NCBI GenBank assembly: GCA_948470475.1
Contig: OX419341.1
Span: 2,710,084-2,774,083, forward strand
Direction: 5' to 3'
From: Galaxea fascicularis
Taxonomy: Eukaryota > Cnidaria > Anthozoa > Scleractinia > Euphylliidae
Length of the DNA stretch: 64,000 nt
Shown here: piece by piece, positions 26,201 through 39,000 of the stretch
How positions within the stretch are numbered: position 1 is the first letter of the stretch
Layout: the number at the start of each line of letters is the position of its first letter
Notes under the pieces: model-generated
What the model saw: the letters and a program-made list of their open reading frames with translations, nothing else
Told to the model about the DNA's origin: nothing
Database searches by the model: none
Made by a program: the position numbers and the translations under genes

Positions 26201-27159
26201 AAGTTTTCCCCAATTTTAGAGCTCTCCAAAAACAGAACTGCTTTGATCGTCAATGCAGAGTCTTCACAGTTTTACCTGAGAGATTTCCAAGATATGTTTT
26301 AGTTTCAAAGAATTTCTTATTTTGCATGAGTGTAAGCGGGTTTTTTTATGACAAACGTTTTTATGTGACAACCTTTCTAGAAGCCGTTTGTTGGTTATTT
26401 GGAGTTATACATTTCTTATTGAGACCATTTTTATTAGTTTATTGTTTAAATTTAGTTTTCTACTGACGTATGAATTAAGAAGTTTGCATAGTTGCATGTC
26501 GAATAGTTTACATTTTTAGTTTCCATGGGAAATGCTCATTTAAAACTGTGAAGAACTGTCAAATGCGAAAAAAGAGGGCCTTTGGGAAATTAGCTTATTT
26601 GAAGGACATCATACCACTATATTGGTCCTAAAATTGGGAGATCTACGAGCCAGTTTTGTATCAGATAAGTTAAATCTTTAAAGTGTTTAACAAAGGCTGT
26701 CTTACCAAGCTTACCTCCTGAGCCCGGCACCAAAGGTTTCGGAAAGGCGTTTTGAGTATTGAAACCGTTTTAATCAATAACGCAGCGAAACTAACAAGAC
26801 TTCTTACTAGAGCTTGTCGGCATCCAGTACTATCCTTAAGTTTGGTAAAAGCTCGCTCTTCCGATTATAGTAATTGGTCGTTCTTGGAAACGGAACTAAT
26901 TCTCAGTCAGTACATTTTGAAGCCGGAATACATTTTTTATTTATTTTCTATCCTTCCTTGTTGCTTCTGCTGCTTTTGGTCAATTCAGTCAAGGTTACGT
27001 TTCAGCGAGTCCCATCATATATCTCTCTTCTACAACTGATATTACCAGTACTTGTGCTGTATTTTTGTTCTTCTGTCTGTCTGTGTGAACTGAGGCAAAT
27101 AAATTTATTGCATACTGCAGTCTGGATTGTTTTCGTTTTCAACCCTATCTGTTGAGCCC

Positions 27160-27300
27160 TCCTTTTTGTGTGGCTTACACGAAGTGTATAGCGACATTAT
27201 GCTGAGACCAAATTTATTTATTTATTTATTTGTCCACGAGAGTCGAGTGCTTGTCACGTGGTCTAGTAAGCCACACATGTACGCACTGCGGACCTATTTT
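27160..27300 (+). repeat. Dispersed repeat shared with 60525-60665
   Basis: TTTGTGTGGCTTACACGAAG, then GTCCACGAGAGTCGAG and AGTAAGCCACACATGTACGC, are repeated in reverse complement at 60525-60665 with a few changes. A short (TTTA)n run lies in the centre. Non-coding. Confidence 0.75.
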
Positions 27301-27569
27301 CTCTTACTGGCAAAGTCAGCTGTGATTTGTGACCCCGATCCTCCGTGTCTCCTTGGTGCACGTGGTCGACCGCTTCTCCACCCAATGCTACAATACACCA
27401 TTTTGTCAATGATCAGTTCTAAGTGAATTGTCGGTAGATCTAGTCCTTTGTGGAGGCAAACAGTCAAAATTACAAGTTCGAATTGCGTCTTAAAATGGTG
27501 TATTTCTGGTGTTGGGCACAAGTGGAAAAATTGCATCGAGAGATGCTGACTAATATTGGCCCATAAGTT

Positions 27570-27869
27570 ACATTGGCCCGATTTATACTAGAGACGGATC
27601 ATCCGTCTGGGACGAACTTGGGCAAAGAACGATAGTTCGTCTGATAATTCGTCTGCGTATAAATACGGGCAAACAGACGGATTATCCGTCCAGACGAACT
27701 ATTTGGAAAATTCGTGTTCATCGACGAATTATCCAGATAGTTCGTCTGGACGGATAATGCGTCTGTTTGCCCGTATTTATACGCAGACGAATTATCAGAC
27801 GAACTATCGTTCTTTGCCCAAGTTCGTCCCAGACGGATGATCCGTCTCTAGTATAAATCGGGCCAATGT
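27570..27869. repeat. 300 bp palindromic MITE
   Basis: A nearly perfect palindrome. The left end ACATTGGCCCGATTTATAC is mirrored by GTATAAATCGGGCCAATGT. The arms extend inward about 130 bp through repeated (A)GACGGAT and GACGAA motifs to a centre near 27715. The flanking TTA (27568-27570) and TTG give no clear target duplication. No coding capacity. Confidence 0.9.
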
Positions 27870-27889
27870 TGTCGTGATTTTGGTCCACT

Positions 27890-28336
27890 AGAGGTAAGCC
27901 CACGGTCATTACTAGGACTTTAACAGACACGTAACGCGATTGCATTACGGTTTCAGTTATAGCAAAGGTAGTCCAAGCTCTACGGTCTATGTTAACCAGC
28001 GTATGGTGAAATTATAAGGCTTTGTATGGTGGGAAAAAGGTATCGGATCTCGCTGGTGTTTACTTTTCAAAGGTCAACTTGGACTGTAGAGCTTGGAGGA
28101 CCTGTGGTTATAGTTGGATCACGTGTGGTGATTCCAATCAACAAATTTGATTCGAAATCAAATGAAGGCTGATCCTCGCAGTTGTGAACGCAATTATATG
28201 CAATTGCGTAAAGAAGCCTGAAACAAAATTCAGGACTTCAACAGGTTTGAACCTGTGACCTCACGATACCGGTGCGACGCTCTAACCGACGCGTAACACG
28301 ATCGCATGGCGGTATAGCACAGGTAGATAAAGGAGG

Positions 28337-28372
<36 letters not shown>

Positions 28373-28740
28373 GAAGTAGTACACAAAAATTTGGTATTAT
28401 CAACAGAGTTGATAAATGTAAATTGACCACCGTACAGGGATTCACAGGTAGCTCAAGCTCTACGGTCTATGTTGACCGTCAACACCAGCGTAAAAAAAAT
28501 TCGCGTTGTAATTGTACGGTGAATTTAACTGGAAATACGGTCAAATATGACTCCTGGTCTGGTCTCTGCAAATGTAGACACAGGGAGCAGAGGAGTCCTA
28601 TTTAATCGTATTCCTTCCAGTCAAATTCACCTTACAATTACAACAGATTTCAAATTTGTTGATTCGAATTACTATACGTGATCCAACAAAAACTTTAACC
28701 GTCATGCGATCGTGTTACGCGTCTGTTGAAATCGCATCCG
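27890..28740. repeat. Nested SINE/foldback repeat cluster
   Basis: The unit with CGTAACRCGATYGCAT and CAAGCTCTACGGTCTATGTT occurs near 27930-27995 and again near 28286-28475. An inverted end (GCGATCGTGTTACGCGTCTG) lies at 28706-28725. Within it, 28195-28310 on the minus strand looks tRNA-derived: GGTTAGAGCG, then the B-box-like AGGTTCAAACCTG. This is a composite of short interspersed repeats. Confidence 0.5.
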
Positions 28741-29683
28741 CACGGGCCACGACTCCGGTAAAGTACGGAGCACGAAAACGCAAACGCAAGCACAAGGAAG
28801 GTAAGATATGCAAGCGTAGTCGAAGTCTTCCTCCAAGGCTGACGTATTTACCTTGCGTCCGCATTTGCGTTTGTGTTGCCGGTTCACACGCATGAAATGC
28901 AAATGCAAGTGCAAATGCAGTGCCTATAAAAATTTTGCCATTTCTTGCCTTTGCATTTGCGTTAAGATAGTTTCCACGTGTACTTCGATCCTTGCGTTTC
29001 CATATGCATTTTCGTCGCATGTGTGCAGGCTTAAGGTAGCCTTCGAACAGGCTCTTTATTTAGGTTTTCGCTTCGATTTCCTTTCGACAGGTCATTTCTC
29101 TCGCTCGCCCCAATCCCTTAGCTTTCAAGAGCATATCGACGCGACCATCTCTCGGAACTGACTCAAATGGAAAGCCTTTTTGCAGGCTAGGTTTAAGGCT
29201 TAAGAGCTGCTAATTTCCTTTACCAACATGTGTTAAATAAAATCTCAAGTCAGTTAACTTTGCATCTCATTAAAAGATCAAAGTTGAAACGCTTTTCAGT
29301 TGAAACCGACTTTGCCAACCAGCTTGCGGCGGTTCCTTGAGATCTGAGGCGGCCAAGCATGTCAGTCAGAGACCTCAGCAACTTTTTGCCATCTCAATGC
29401 GATCCTTCGTTCCAAGAACTCTGCTTTTCTGGTTGCAGGGCGATGCATCATTTAGTGAAAACTGGATGCCTCGCTCCTCAGTCGAAGGCCTCTTCTTGGG
29501 TGCATTTGAAATGTTTGCTTCAGCCATGACTCGTTGAGCTTATCGTTTAGCTTTATTGTTTAGCTTTTAAATAACATTACTGACATATCATCTTAAATCA
29601 CTATAGGATTTTTAAATCAGCTCGATATTTAAACATATTTTATATTTTATATACGGTATATTTGATTATTTTTTAATTTAGCA

Positions 29684-29806
29684 AACGATTTTAATGGACC
29701 TTTGTATATGTTTCAACGTAACTATGTATACGCTTTAATGTAACTATGTATATGTCTCTTAATGTAACTATTGTATATGTTTTAATGTAACTGCGTATAT
29801 CTTATA
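29684..29806. repeat. Minisatellite of about 26-30 bp units
   Basis: Four imperfect copies of a unit with TATGTATATG and TTTAATGTAACTATG in tandem. Non-coding. Confidence 0.65.
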
Positions 29807-29852
29807 GTGTTTTTCTGTTTTGCTTATTGTTTCGCGCATTTGATTATTAAGT

Positions 29853-29910
29853 ATTATTATTATTATTATTATTATCATTATTATTATTATTAGTAGTAGT
29901 AGTAGTAGTA
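29853..29910. repeat. (ATT)n and (AGT)n microsatellite
   Basis: About 40 bp of ATT triplets with one ATC interruption pass into seven AGT/TAG triplets. Confidence 0.9.
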
Positions 29911-31711
29911 AAATACGCAGGATAGGTTTGACCTAAGCGCTTTCTGAAATGTTGAGTAATGATTGCTACAAATAATGCTGAAAGATAGCAGAACTGGTGG
30001 CATCCTTACTCAACACCATCGCCATGTTGCGAAATAAGTTTCGCGTGGTCTTTTTGGTTAGCACTCTTCTACAACGTTCAAAATGAGTTCGAAGATATAC
30101 CGCTGAGCAGTTACACTATGGTTTGGTATGGGTGCTCACTCCACCCTGGGCTCAAAATATCCTTTTCGTCCCAGTGAACAAGTGCCAACCTGGTCTTTAG
30201 ACATGCGAGATTCTTCCCTTTGGGCATATATTCCAAGGGTAATCCGCTGGCTTTACTCTACAGAAGCAGAAGGCTCAAGAAACAGAGGGAAGATAGGTGT
30301 TTGGAAAAAGGGCTGATGTTGCGAAGAGGCGCGAGAAAACGGGCTACAACTCGACGGCGACTTCGCTTTTATCGGGATTTTGAGGCATAATTGGCAATTA
30401 TAGTCGAAAATATGTTTGGAAAACAGTTATAAGACAACAACCTGGTAATCAGCTTCTTTCACTGGTAAATAAACCAGTTAGCAACACCCAATCTACATTT
30501 CTCAGCATGCGCATATTTGTCTTTCCTTTATTGTGACCGTTGGTTGCCATTTTGGTTAATTAGCTCGGACGAGCTGAAACAGTTGGAGGAGCCTTCCCTT
30601 ATTTAGCGTGTCTTCGTACTTAAGAGTACTCCAAACCTTCCCAGGCCTAGTTTTGCCCCCAAACGTTTTTTCAACCTAATTACAGTTCATTATTTAAGCT
30701 AATAGTTTCCAAAAAACTGAAAATAAAATCTTAAAACGGGCGCGAGTTATCAATACTGAACCGCCAAGGTGTCATAACTGGCCCCATAGGACAAGGACCC
30801 CCCGCCGACCTTTTCCCGGCAAACAGCTTTAGCATTTTCTTGTTTACACCCGGGAGTACTAGAAGTTAGGCTTTTTGAAGATTCTCCATGAGATTAAAGT
30901 CATTACGCTGCAGTCATGAGCTTTCTAAGAAAGAGAAAAGTCTTTGCGTAAAAAATCAAAGCAATTTTTCTTGACACAAAAAAGCCTACCATTTAATACC
31001 CGATTAATTCGACGGAATGTCAGTCGGTAATTTTTGCGTTTAGCGGCTAAGCTCGGCTTCTGTCGCTTTTATGAAAGGAGTAGCAAAAACAAATGTATCG
31101 AATTGTGCACTTAATAACCTCAGTAACCTTTTTATTGAAATATAGTTTGAAGTAATCCTGTACCTCTTCCAGACCTCTATTTCCATTGGTCCCTATGACC
31201 TGTATCTTCTTTTGTCATCAGGGCTAGGGGTATTGTTTCTGTTGTGTCGTTTCGTTCTCCAATCACAGACCGCGTCTGGAAATCTACGGGGTCTCTACAG
31301 TTTGCGCGGGTTTTCTTGAGAACAGTGCGTGTACGATTTTTTTCTGGAGGACACCCGCGAAGGTTTGGAGTAAACTTAAAGTGAGCTGCGTGATAAAATG
31401 AGTCATAGCTTGAAGTTGTGCGTGAGGCGTTAAAGAAAAAGATTTACTTGACTTGAAATATTCTTTAGTTTACTTAAGCATATCCTTTGATGTAGCAGAA
31501 CATGTTCAAACGGTCATTTTCAAAGGAAATCGGTGGTTGTGCAGCGGAGTTTATTGGGTGTAGTTTAGGTTCAAGCAACGAGACATTGCAGTACTCAACT
31601 GCTCATTTTAACGGTCCTTCTGTACAACATATTGGTTTTTTTGGAACCCAGCCACTGGAGTCTGATAGCAAAGAGTTAAAATGAAGATTATGCCGGTATG
31701 TGTGGTGTTAT

Positions 31712-31960
31712 CTCCGGTTAGTGCGCGGCCTTGGTGCATAAGGTCCCGAGTTCGATCCCCAGATCTCACATCCTTGTTTCGACTTCTTTCCTTTCAGTGT
31801 AGCATAAGTAGCTTCAAATACCCTTAAAACGGAGCACTGATGGAAAGAGGGGGGTAAAATGAGCGCACCGTCTGCTTCCTGGGAGAATACTCTTTAGAGG
31901 GTAAAGGAACTTCCGACGTTAAATAAGGTGTACCTTTACCTTTATTTACTTCGTACCTTT
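31712..31960 (+). repeat. tRNA-derived SINE-like element
   Basis: GTTAGTGCGCGGCC with a following GAGTTCGATCCCCAG (a good B box, about 31749-31761) has tRNA-like spacing. An unrelated body follows to about 31960, including GAGCGCACCGTCTGCTTCC. The 5' half does not fold as a full tRNA, so this is a SINE rather than a tRNA gene. Confidence 0.55.
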
Positions 31961-33022
31961 ATGTTCACAGTTGGTTGGTTCTTTTGGCTGGAGGCCACCT
32001 CTAGTTCCCAGCAGGAGGAAAACTGGAGCGCATGGGAGAATGTTCTCTCACACAAATTTCCTTGATTTGCTTTTTTTTTGTATGAACCTAAAATACAGGG
32101 TATTTGCTTTACAATACCCGGCCCGTCCGATGCGATAACATTAAAAACGCCCTTTTGGAAACAAGGACGCATGCATTCTATGAGTTCTAAGAAAAAAAAT
32201 TACAAAGCATTGAAGACAATTTCCTCCATGGAGAAGGGCTGTCAAGGAGTTATCTTACTGGACTTCATTCAATACCCCTTCTGGTATGGTTACGAATCAT
32301 GAAATTAGACTGTAAGCGGTGTACTGATGAAGCCTTGCCGATCTATGGAAGCGTCACTGAGTGTGATCTTCTGTTCGAAAACTCCATCGAACCGCGTTCT
32401 CTACGCCGTTTCTCTTCGGTCAAAGGATCTACGTCGACCTTCTATAAAATGCCTGCCACACAAAAGAACTTGAAAAATTATTTTATTTCGGATGAAAAGA
32501 GTAATCTGTTAACTTTGGTCCGAAAAGAGATCTCATAAGATATCGCGGTCTTGCAGCAGATGATCCGCTTTCATTAATCCCTAGTTTACAACACTTGCTT
32601 GAAGAGGTTTAGACGTTGTGAGTCCTCAGATTGAGCAAAACACATTAGTAGAACTAAAGTTTTGGTAACCATATAGCCTTTTCACACTTTTTCAGGAACG
32701 GGGGGTGCACTAATGTCTTTTAAAATGTGCCTTACGTCATTTACTCAGTGACCTTTCAAAAGGTATCACACTGTGAGGTGTTTACGTACGAAGCACACCG
32801 CGTTGAAAGAAAAGAGTGCTAACAGTTATTGTGTCATGACAAGAGAGCGCTCTGTTGCACCTCACTGAGTTGATTTGCTATTGTGACGTAACGCATTGTC
32901 GAGCAAGTTCCCTGGTGACAAGGTCAGAGGTGAATTGCACTTATCGAGCGCGAAACTTTACACCAAAACATCTACAATTTCTCGGTCAATCGATCAGTTA
33001 CTTGTCTTGTACGCCGTACACA

Positions 33023-36000
33023 ATGCTGAAGAAAGGAGACAGTGGCTCGAAGGGCAAGGCGAAAAAATCGAGTAGCAGTTTCGACGCTTCGAGTGGCGTG
33101 AAGCAACGAGGCAGTACGGTGTCGAACGCGCGGATCAGCCAGAGCGAAACCTCGGCAACTGCAAGAAAGAAGCGAGATACGTTCAGCCACTCCATTTACG
33201 ACAAAGCAGCAGAAATTTATCGTCACTTGAAAGGTGAAATCCCTGCATCACAGCTCCCAACTTTTGATGAGGATTTGGAACGAAGACGGGCATACAGTTT
33301 GGCCTTCGGAGCTAAGCGATGTAAGTACACACTGGCGCTAAGTGAAAATTACTGCACGGTTTTCCGTTTTAATTTTCAGCTTATTTAGATCCATAACGAG
33401 TTAACAATAATTTTTTTTAGCATTCCTTGTAGCAGAAAAAATAATTTCTTGTTCATTTTTAAACGCCATGGTTACGTGCAGTCGCGTAGAAGTAAGCTTA
33501 ATTCGCTTTTTGAAATTGCAGATGGTGAGCTTTTAAATTTTTCCCCTTGAAACTTTGTCGAGATACCTTGGTAGCTTGGAGATAAAGCAATTTTCATGTA
33601 AAGTAGTGCTTTTAGGAAGGACGGTAAATGGAAAAACACTAACATCGATTGAGAAAAAATGGTGGGTTTACAAACATAACATAACAAATTTTTTTTGGCG
33701 TCAGTTTTTCCTTTGACTATTTTAAGCTTTATATTGGCTCTGTGTAAACATCCCTTTCTTAACTTTGCGAGAACAAAAGGAAAGCCCATCGGTCAATTCA
33801 AGAGTTTTTCATATCTTATTTCATATTTTTAGCTTTTTCTTTTGGCCTGCCCACTCGGATGATTTTCCCTGTAGAAATGGGCTTCAATACTTTTCTAAAA
33901 TTTTAGGCTTATCATATAGGCCCGCTTTGCATGCATAATTTGAAATTGTTTAAACAGTAAGCCTGGTACAATATGTATGCAATTGGGGCGCCGATTTCAT
34001 GTTGAAGGTCATTTTCACGGTAAGAAATGTTTTAAAAATAAAAATTTCCTGCAAAATTATTTTTGCAACAAGATATTTTCAATAATATTATGCTTTACAT
34101 TATCTAGTAGAGCTATATTTAGCACAGGTTTGCAAAAACAGGTGCAAATGGGAAGTGACTTGATATTCGCCACCATCATTACAGCATAGATTCTGTAATA
34201 AAAGCAAACTTGTTTTGGTTTGTTTTTTTTGGAACAGATGAGTCAGTCTTAGATGATGTCTTACTGGATAGCTACTTTTTTTCCAGTTATTTTAAGGTGA
34301 GCCAAAAATTCAGATGCAGTATTTTTTAGTTTTTATCAATTAATATTAATAAATAAAATGTTAGGGCCAGTGGCATATATTAAGCAAATTGAGAAATGTC
34401 TTGCAAAACAGAAAGGTCTCAGAGTTTGCTTTTGGTGAGTAGGTGTGAGTTGCCTTTGTAAATTATTAAAATTCAGTGTTGTAATGTCATTATCTTGCTC
34501 AATTTGTCTAACAATAGGCCATATTCGTATTCTCGGTATTGAACTGGATCTAGCATGAAGTGGAGGCTCTTGCGGGGGAATCTTTTCATATGTAAATGTA
34601 TTCCCCCGCAAGAGCCTCCACTTCATGCTAGATCCAGTTCAATACCGAGAATACGAATATGGCCTATTGGCAGGCTGATTGTAGTAATGAAAGCCAAGAA
34701 AGGGTTGGTAAAATGAGAATTTTTAATAATGTAGGGCAATATTGATCAGTCACACGTTCTGACTTGAAGGTCTGACTTGAAATGAGACAATTGTAGGGGT
34801 GGGGGGTGGGGGGGAAGGGATAATATGTACTGGCCACTTAGGATCTGGTCAGAATCAAACATATAAACGTACTTGCCTTTTTCTGACTTTTTTGTGGTCT
34901 TTAGATCTGATTTTTAAATCAGAAAAGCTTTCTTGGTATAATATTGTAACTATGTTGGCTAATTCTCATATAGCTGGAGGCATATCACAAGCATAGAGTT
35001 ATGGTGATGCTCCTAGACTATCAACAGAATGGATTTTACTTTGGAAATGAACGATACAGGAATAAAAAGATTGAGATACCAAACAAAGAAAACGCCATTC
35101 CACATATCCTAGAAATCCAACAGGCTATGGTATCACACCGAATCAAACTGCGTGCGGCTCTGGCTCGCAGCAGAATTAGAGACTGTGCAATAAGCGTGGA
35201 GGCCTTACTTCCCAAAGAAGAGCAAGATAAACTTCAATATGCTGCACAACAGCCTGTGTATGCAAGAGTTAACACATGGAAAGCTACCTATGGTGAAGTG
35301 CTAGACACACTAACCACTGAAGGTTTTCTCATGGAGGACAGGTTGCCGTCACTTGAGGATGATGATTCCAGTGGTGTTAGTGGACGCACTTTTATGAAGG
35401 ATCAGCATTTTGATAATTTGTTTGTGTTCTCTCCCATGATCAAGTTTGACCTTTATGAGCATGAGTTGGTGTTAGATGGCAAGCTGGCCATTCAGGTTTG
35501 ATGCTCGTTTGTTTTGATACTTTAAAACTTTTTTTTTATTGTTTCATTGTCTGTTGAAATTGTGTAAGTCTTAAATTGTACCCACAGCTAACTTTCTGCT
35601 CTATGAGAGGACTTAATGTTAAGTCAGGCATGAGCTGCTACCCCAATTTATGGGTCATGAATCCCAAAAGAGGGCTGTGGAATTTTTTCAGGATTTTTGG
35701 AGGTTAAGCCTTAGACCTACACTGATGGAGAAACAGCAAAATAACAAATGATTTATACCACAACAACTGACATCCCCAGACAATAATAATTAGTGTCAAT
35801 AATTTGTATTGGCTTTCTCCCTTGCCCTGTTTCCAACTTCGTTGCCACGTCAGTATTTTTTCAGGCTTCTCTTTTACAGTTGCCTTCTAATGAATGTTAT
35901 TCGCTTTGGTGGATATAGGTGGAAAGAGCATGGCAGTATTAGGTATTGTGTCAAAGGTGACACTGTAACAGGAAAGGCCATACCTTGAACAACTAGCCTT

Positions 36001-39000
36001 TTGGATCAAGAATCTTGTGTGTTTTCTATTACACTGATCAATCTTTACTCAAAGTTAATTGTGGTTTTGATATTGTACACAGGACAAGTCAACTATAGCT
36101 GCCACAGAAGTTTTCAATTCCGTTGTTTTGGAGTTTGCCTCACAGAAAGAGAAAACTTACCAACTTATTCCTGGAGCAGATGTGAAGGCATTTTTGGGTG
36201 AAGGAGATGATGTGATTCAAACACATGCAGAGTCGGGTGAGTCTGTAAAAATGAAACTGGATCTGAGATCACTGATTACTTATTACTAATGGTTATCTTT
36301 AATTAGAAGTACTGTAGGTAATCTCAAATGGATCTTCATAACCATAATCATAATCATTATAATCAGGAAACAAGTAACAGTCTTGGTCAGGAGTGTGACC
36401 TGTTAACTGTGCAATGTTATTATTGTGGAAATCCCATTTAATTCTTGCATTGAAGAACTTTTTGACAGGGTCTTCTCTGGTTCCAATAAGGGTTTTATCT
36501 TCATGGCTAGTACTTTGCGAAAATTGGAAAACGATACTCATTTTCATCTTATCTGAATTTAGGATATGACAACATGGCCCCAGGTACGTTAGCTATGGCC
36601 TCTGAATGGTACTTTTTCCACCTTTCCAACAAACTACGTTATGTCTCCACAATTAGTAAAGGGTACTCTTTCTCTCAGCTACACATCAATAAAATTTCAT
36701 CGGCGTCATTCTTTTTTTCTGAACCCTTCCTTTTTGGCATTTCCAGGGAACATGACAGCCCACCTATCCTCACTAATCCACCCTGATCGAAGAGTATTTG
36801 CTTTTGGTGTAACACGTGACAGCCACGAACAGATAGAGGACAAACTACAAAGAATGGCGATCAGGAGTATCCTTGGAACTCTTGTGACAAAAACTGAAAT
36901 ATAGTGTTACTTATAATTGGTGGGGTATTCAGCAGTTGCTCACACGAAAAGTTGAAAGAAAGGCTACTGAAGTTATTCTCGGAACTATTTTTAGCGTTCG
37001 TCGGTTGAATGAAATGTTAAGCCCTGGCCAAACGGACTCGCAAGTAGACGCAACTTGAAAACTTGGGTCTAGTTGCGAATCCGTTTGGTCAGGGCTTTCG
37101 TGCACTTGCGTTGACTTGCGCTCGCTTTGGTCGAGATCAAATTTGCGCGCAAGTTGACGCAAGTTTTTCATCGTTTGGCTACCTAAGTCAATGCAAGTTG
37201 AGTGACTTCCAGTCGTTGTTATAGCAACCTATTAGCCAATGAAATACAGGAGATAAAGTTGCAGTTTGGCCGCACGGGACTAAGTTGCGTGTACTTGCGA
37301 GGAAAGTTGCGAGTCCATTTGGCCACCCAACGCAAGTTTAGCTTGCGGCTACTTGCGACTACTTGCGAGTCCGTTTGGCCAGGGCTTTAAGCTTGGGTAT
37401 TTAACGATGAATCGCTGCAAACCTTAACGAGCTCAACAGATGTCGTATTACAAGAAGAGAGCTTCCTCGACGCTCTTCCTACGGACGAACGCTTAAAAAA
37501 AGTGCGAATAATTGTAGTAAATGTTCCTTGCTCCAAATCAGGTGTGGTGAATCCTGTTGACTTTGTCTTACAAGAGGGTGTCACCAATTCCATTAAAGAA
37601 CTGGCCCGCGGCAGCATTGACTCCAGCAAGGTCAATTTTCTTTTTGTTACTCTAAAAGAGTTTCAATCCAATTAAAATTCTAAGCTTGTAAACGTATTCG
37701 TAATTTAAAAACAGCAGCACTGGAAAGTTAGTAAAGATTGTTTTCTGTGACTAAGCGAAGACCTTGATACTCGGTGAATTCCGTGTGAAATTGAGACAAG
37801 AGCCTTATTTAGTGGTATTTTGAAATAGCTTTTTCTTAACAAAGGTTTGCTAAACTGATTCTTTTAGATTGAGTTGGCCCTTAGGTCAATAGGTTTTCAG
37901 TCTGTGGTTTAAAGCTCTTTAACTCTCCTTTCAACTAAAACGTTTTCAATAGCAGAGGTGTGAACGAGTTTAGGTTACTTCCAAGTTGAATTAAAGTCAT
38001 TTTTGCCGCTTCTGATGTTTATTAGGAAGTTTTGCATTAGGCGCTGGAATAATTTGTTCATGATGCTTTTTACTTTTCTTTTTCTTTCAGGTGAAGGGTT
38101 TAGCCTTCCAACACTTAAGCTTTTTAAGACACGCGATGAAATTTCCGCAAGCACAAGCGATCGTATACATCACGCGCTCCACAAACAACTCTGAAAATAT
38201 GGAGGTAGTTAAGAAAGCCATGGACATGAGTCAAGAAGAGCGAAGCAAACAGTCGAGTTTTTTCGAGCTGACACCAGCGTTGCCACAACTGGCGCAAAGT
38301 TTGAGAGAAGCTGCGAGGATTTCCAATGGACTTCTTGAAAACGAAATCTCTTTGACGCATAAAGGTAGTCATAAGTTACGGGACTCGTAAAGAGTTTGGT
38401 TATACTTCATGTATTGGCGAACTTAGTTTTCTTGTGGAAAAAATCTTCAGTTATTCATTTCCTTAATCGCATTGTGAAGGCGTTGTCGTATATCGTAACA
38501 GATATGTTTCGGAAAAAGAATGGTCTCTGGTAAATAGTGGGTTTCTTTCGTTGAAACGTTCACCTAAGTCAACTGGTTTTTACCTGTTCGAGTTTCCAGA
38601 CGTATCGAAAACAGTCTCAAGTTTGTCCTACTAAGGCTTTTTTGCTCTCCTGTGGCGTTTGATTTCAACATGCGTGCTTTTAAAATTTTAACCAACCAAG
38701 AGTCAAATTCAACTGTGTTGCAAACCTTTTTCTTGGCGTGCTTGGCAGGGGCTCGCATCTTTTTCTTTCCTGGTTTTGATTGGCGTTACTCTCATGTTTT
38801 GATTGGCCAGATTTCTTCGCTTGTAGCATAGTGAACTGGAGCCATTTTTCCAGGCATCAGTGTAGAGTTCAAACTGAGGGATGGCGACAGTTTTCTTCTT
38901 CTGATTCAGCAGGTTCCTTTTCAATGCCAGGAATACGCTGGAATTTCGCGTCGTTTTTGTCTGTTTTTGATGTGTGCTCTATAGAAGCGTCTTCATCTTT

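Larger units (their letters stand above)
23521..33022. other. Intergenic stretch between AFF and NSUN7
   Basis: No gene is supportable over about 9.5 kb. It contains the repeats listed separately (24000-24205, 25985-26200, 27160-27300, 27570-27869, 27890-28740, 29684-29910, 31712-31960). Open frames such as 31502-31684 or 32299-32538 show no recognisable domain. The part just before 33023 is richer in CpG and probably includes the NSUN7 promoter and 5' UTR. Confidence 0.6.

Noticed and set aside
28715..29020. Overlapping 70-102 aa frames with KCKCKC and similar
   Set aside because: Low-complexity products of inverted GCATTTGC/GCAAATGC words on both strands, with no domain and equal openness in opposite frames.
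31712..31770. Functional tRNA gene
   Set aside because: The B box is good, but there is no closing acceptor stem or clear anticodon arm, and a SINE-like body follows.
32078..32538. Two adjacent frames before NSUN7 as a small gene
   Set aside because: No domain, no clear splice signals linking them, and codon content like neighbouring non-coding DNA.
37390..37440. Exon 7 of NSUN7 starting at 37392 (giving WVFNDESLQTL...)
   Set aside because: The frame is open, but starting at 37440 gives NVVLQEESFLDALPTDERL with the same length as the family between the preceding and following blocks. The longer version adds unmatched residues.
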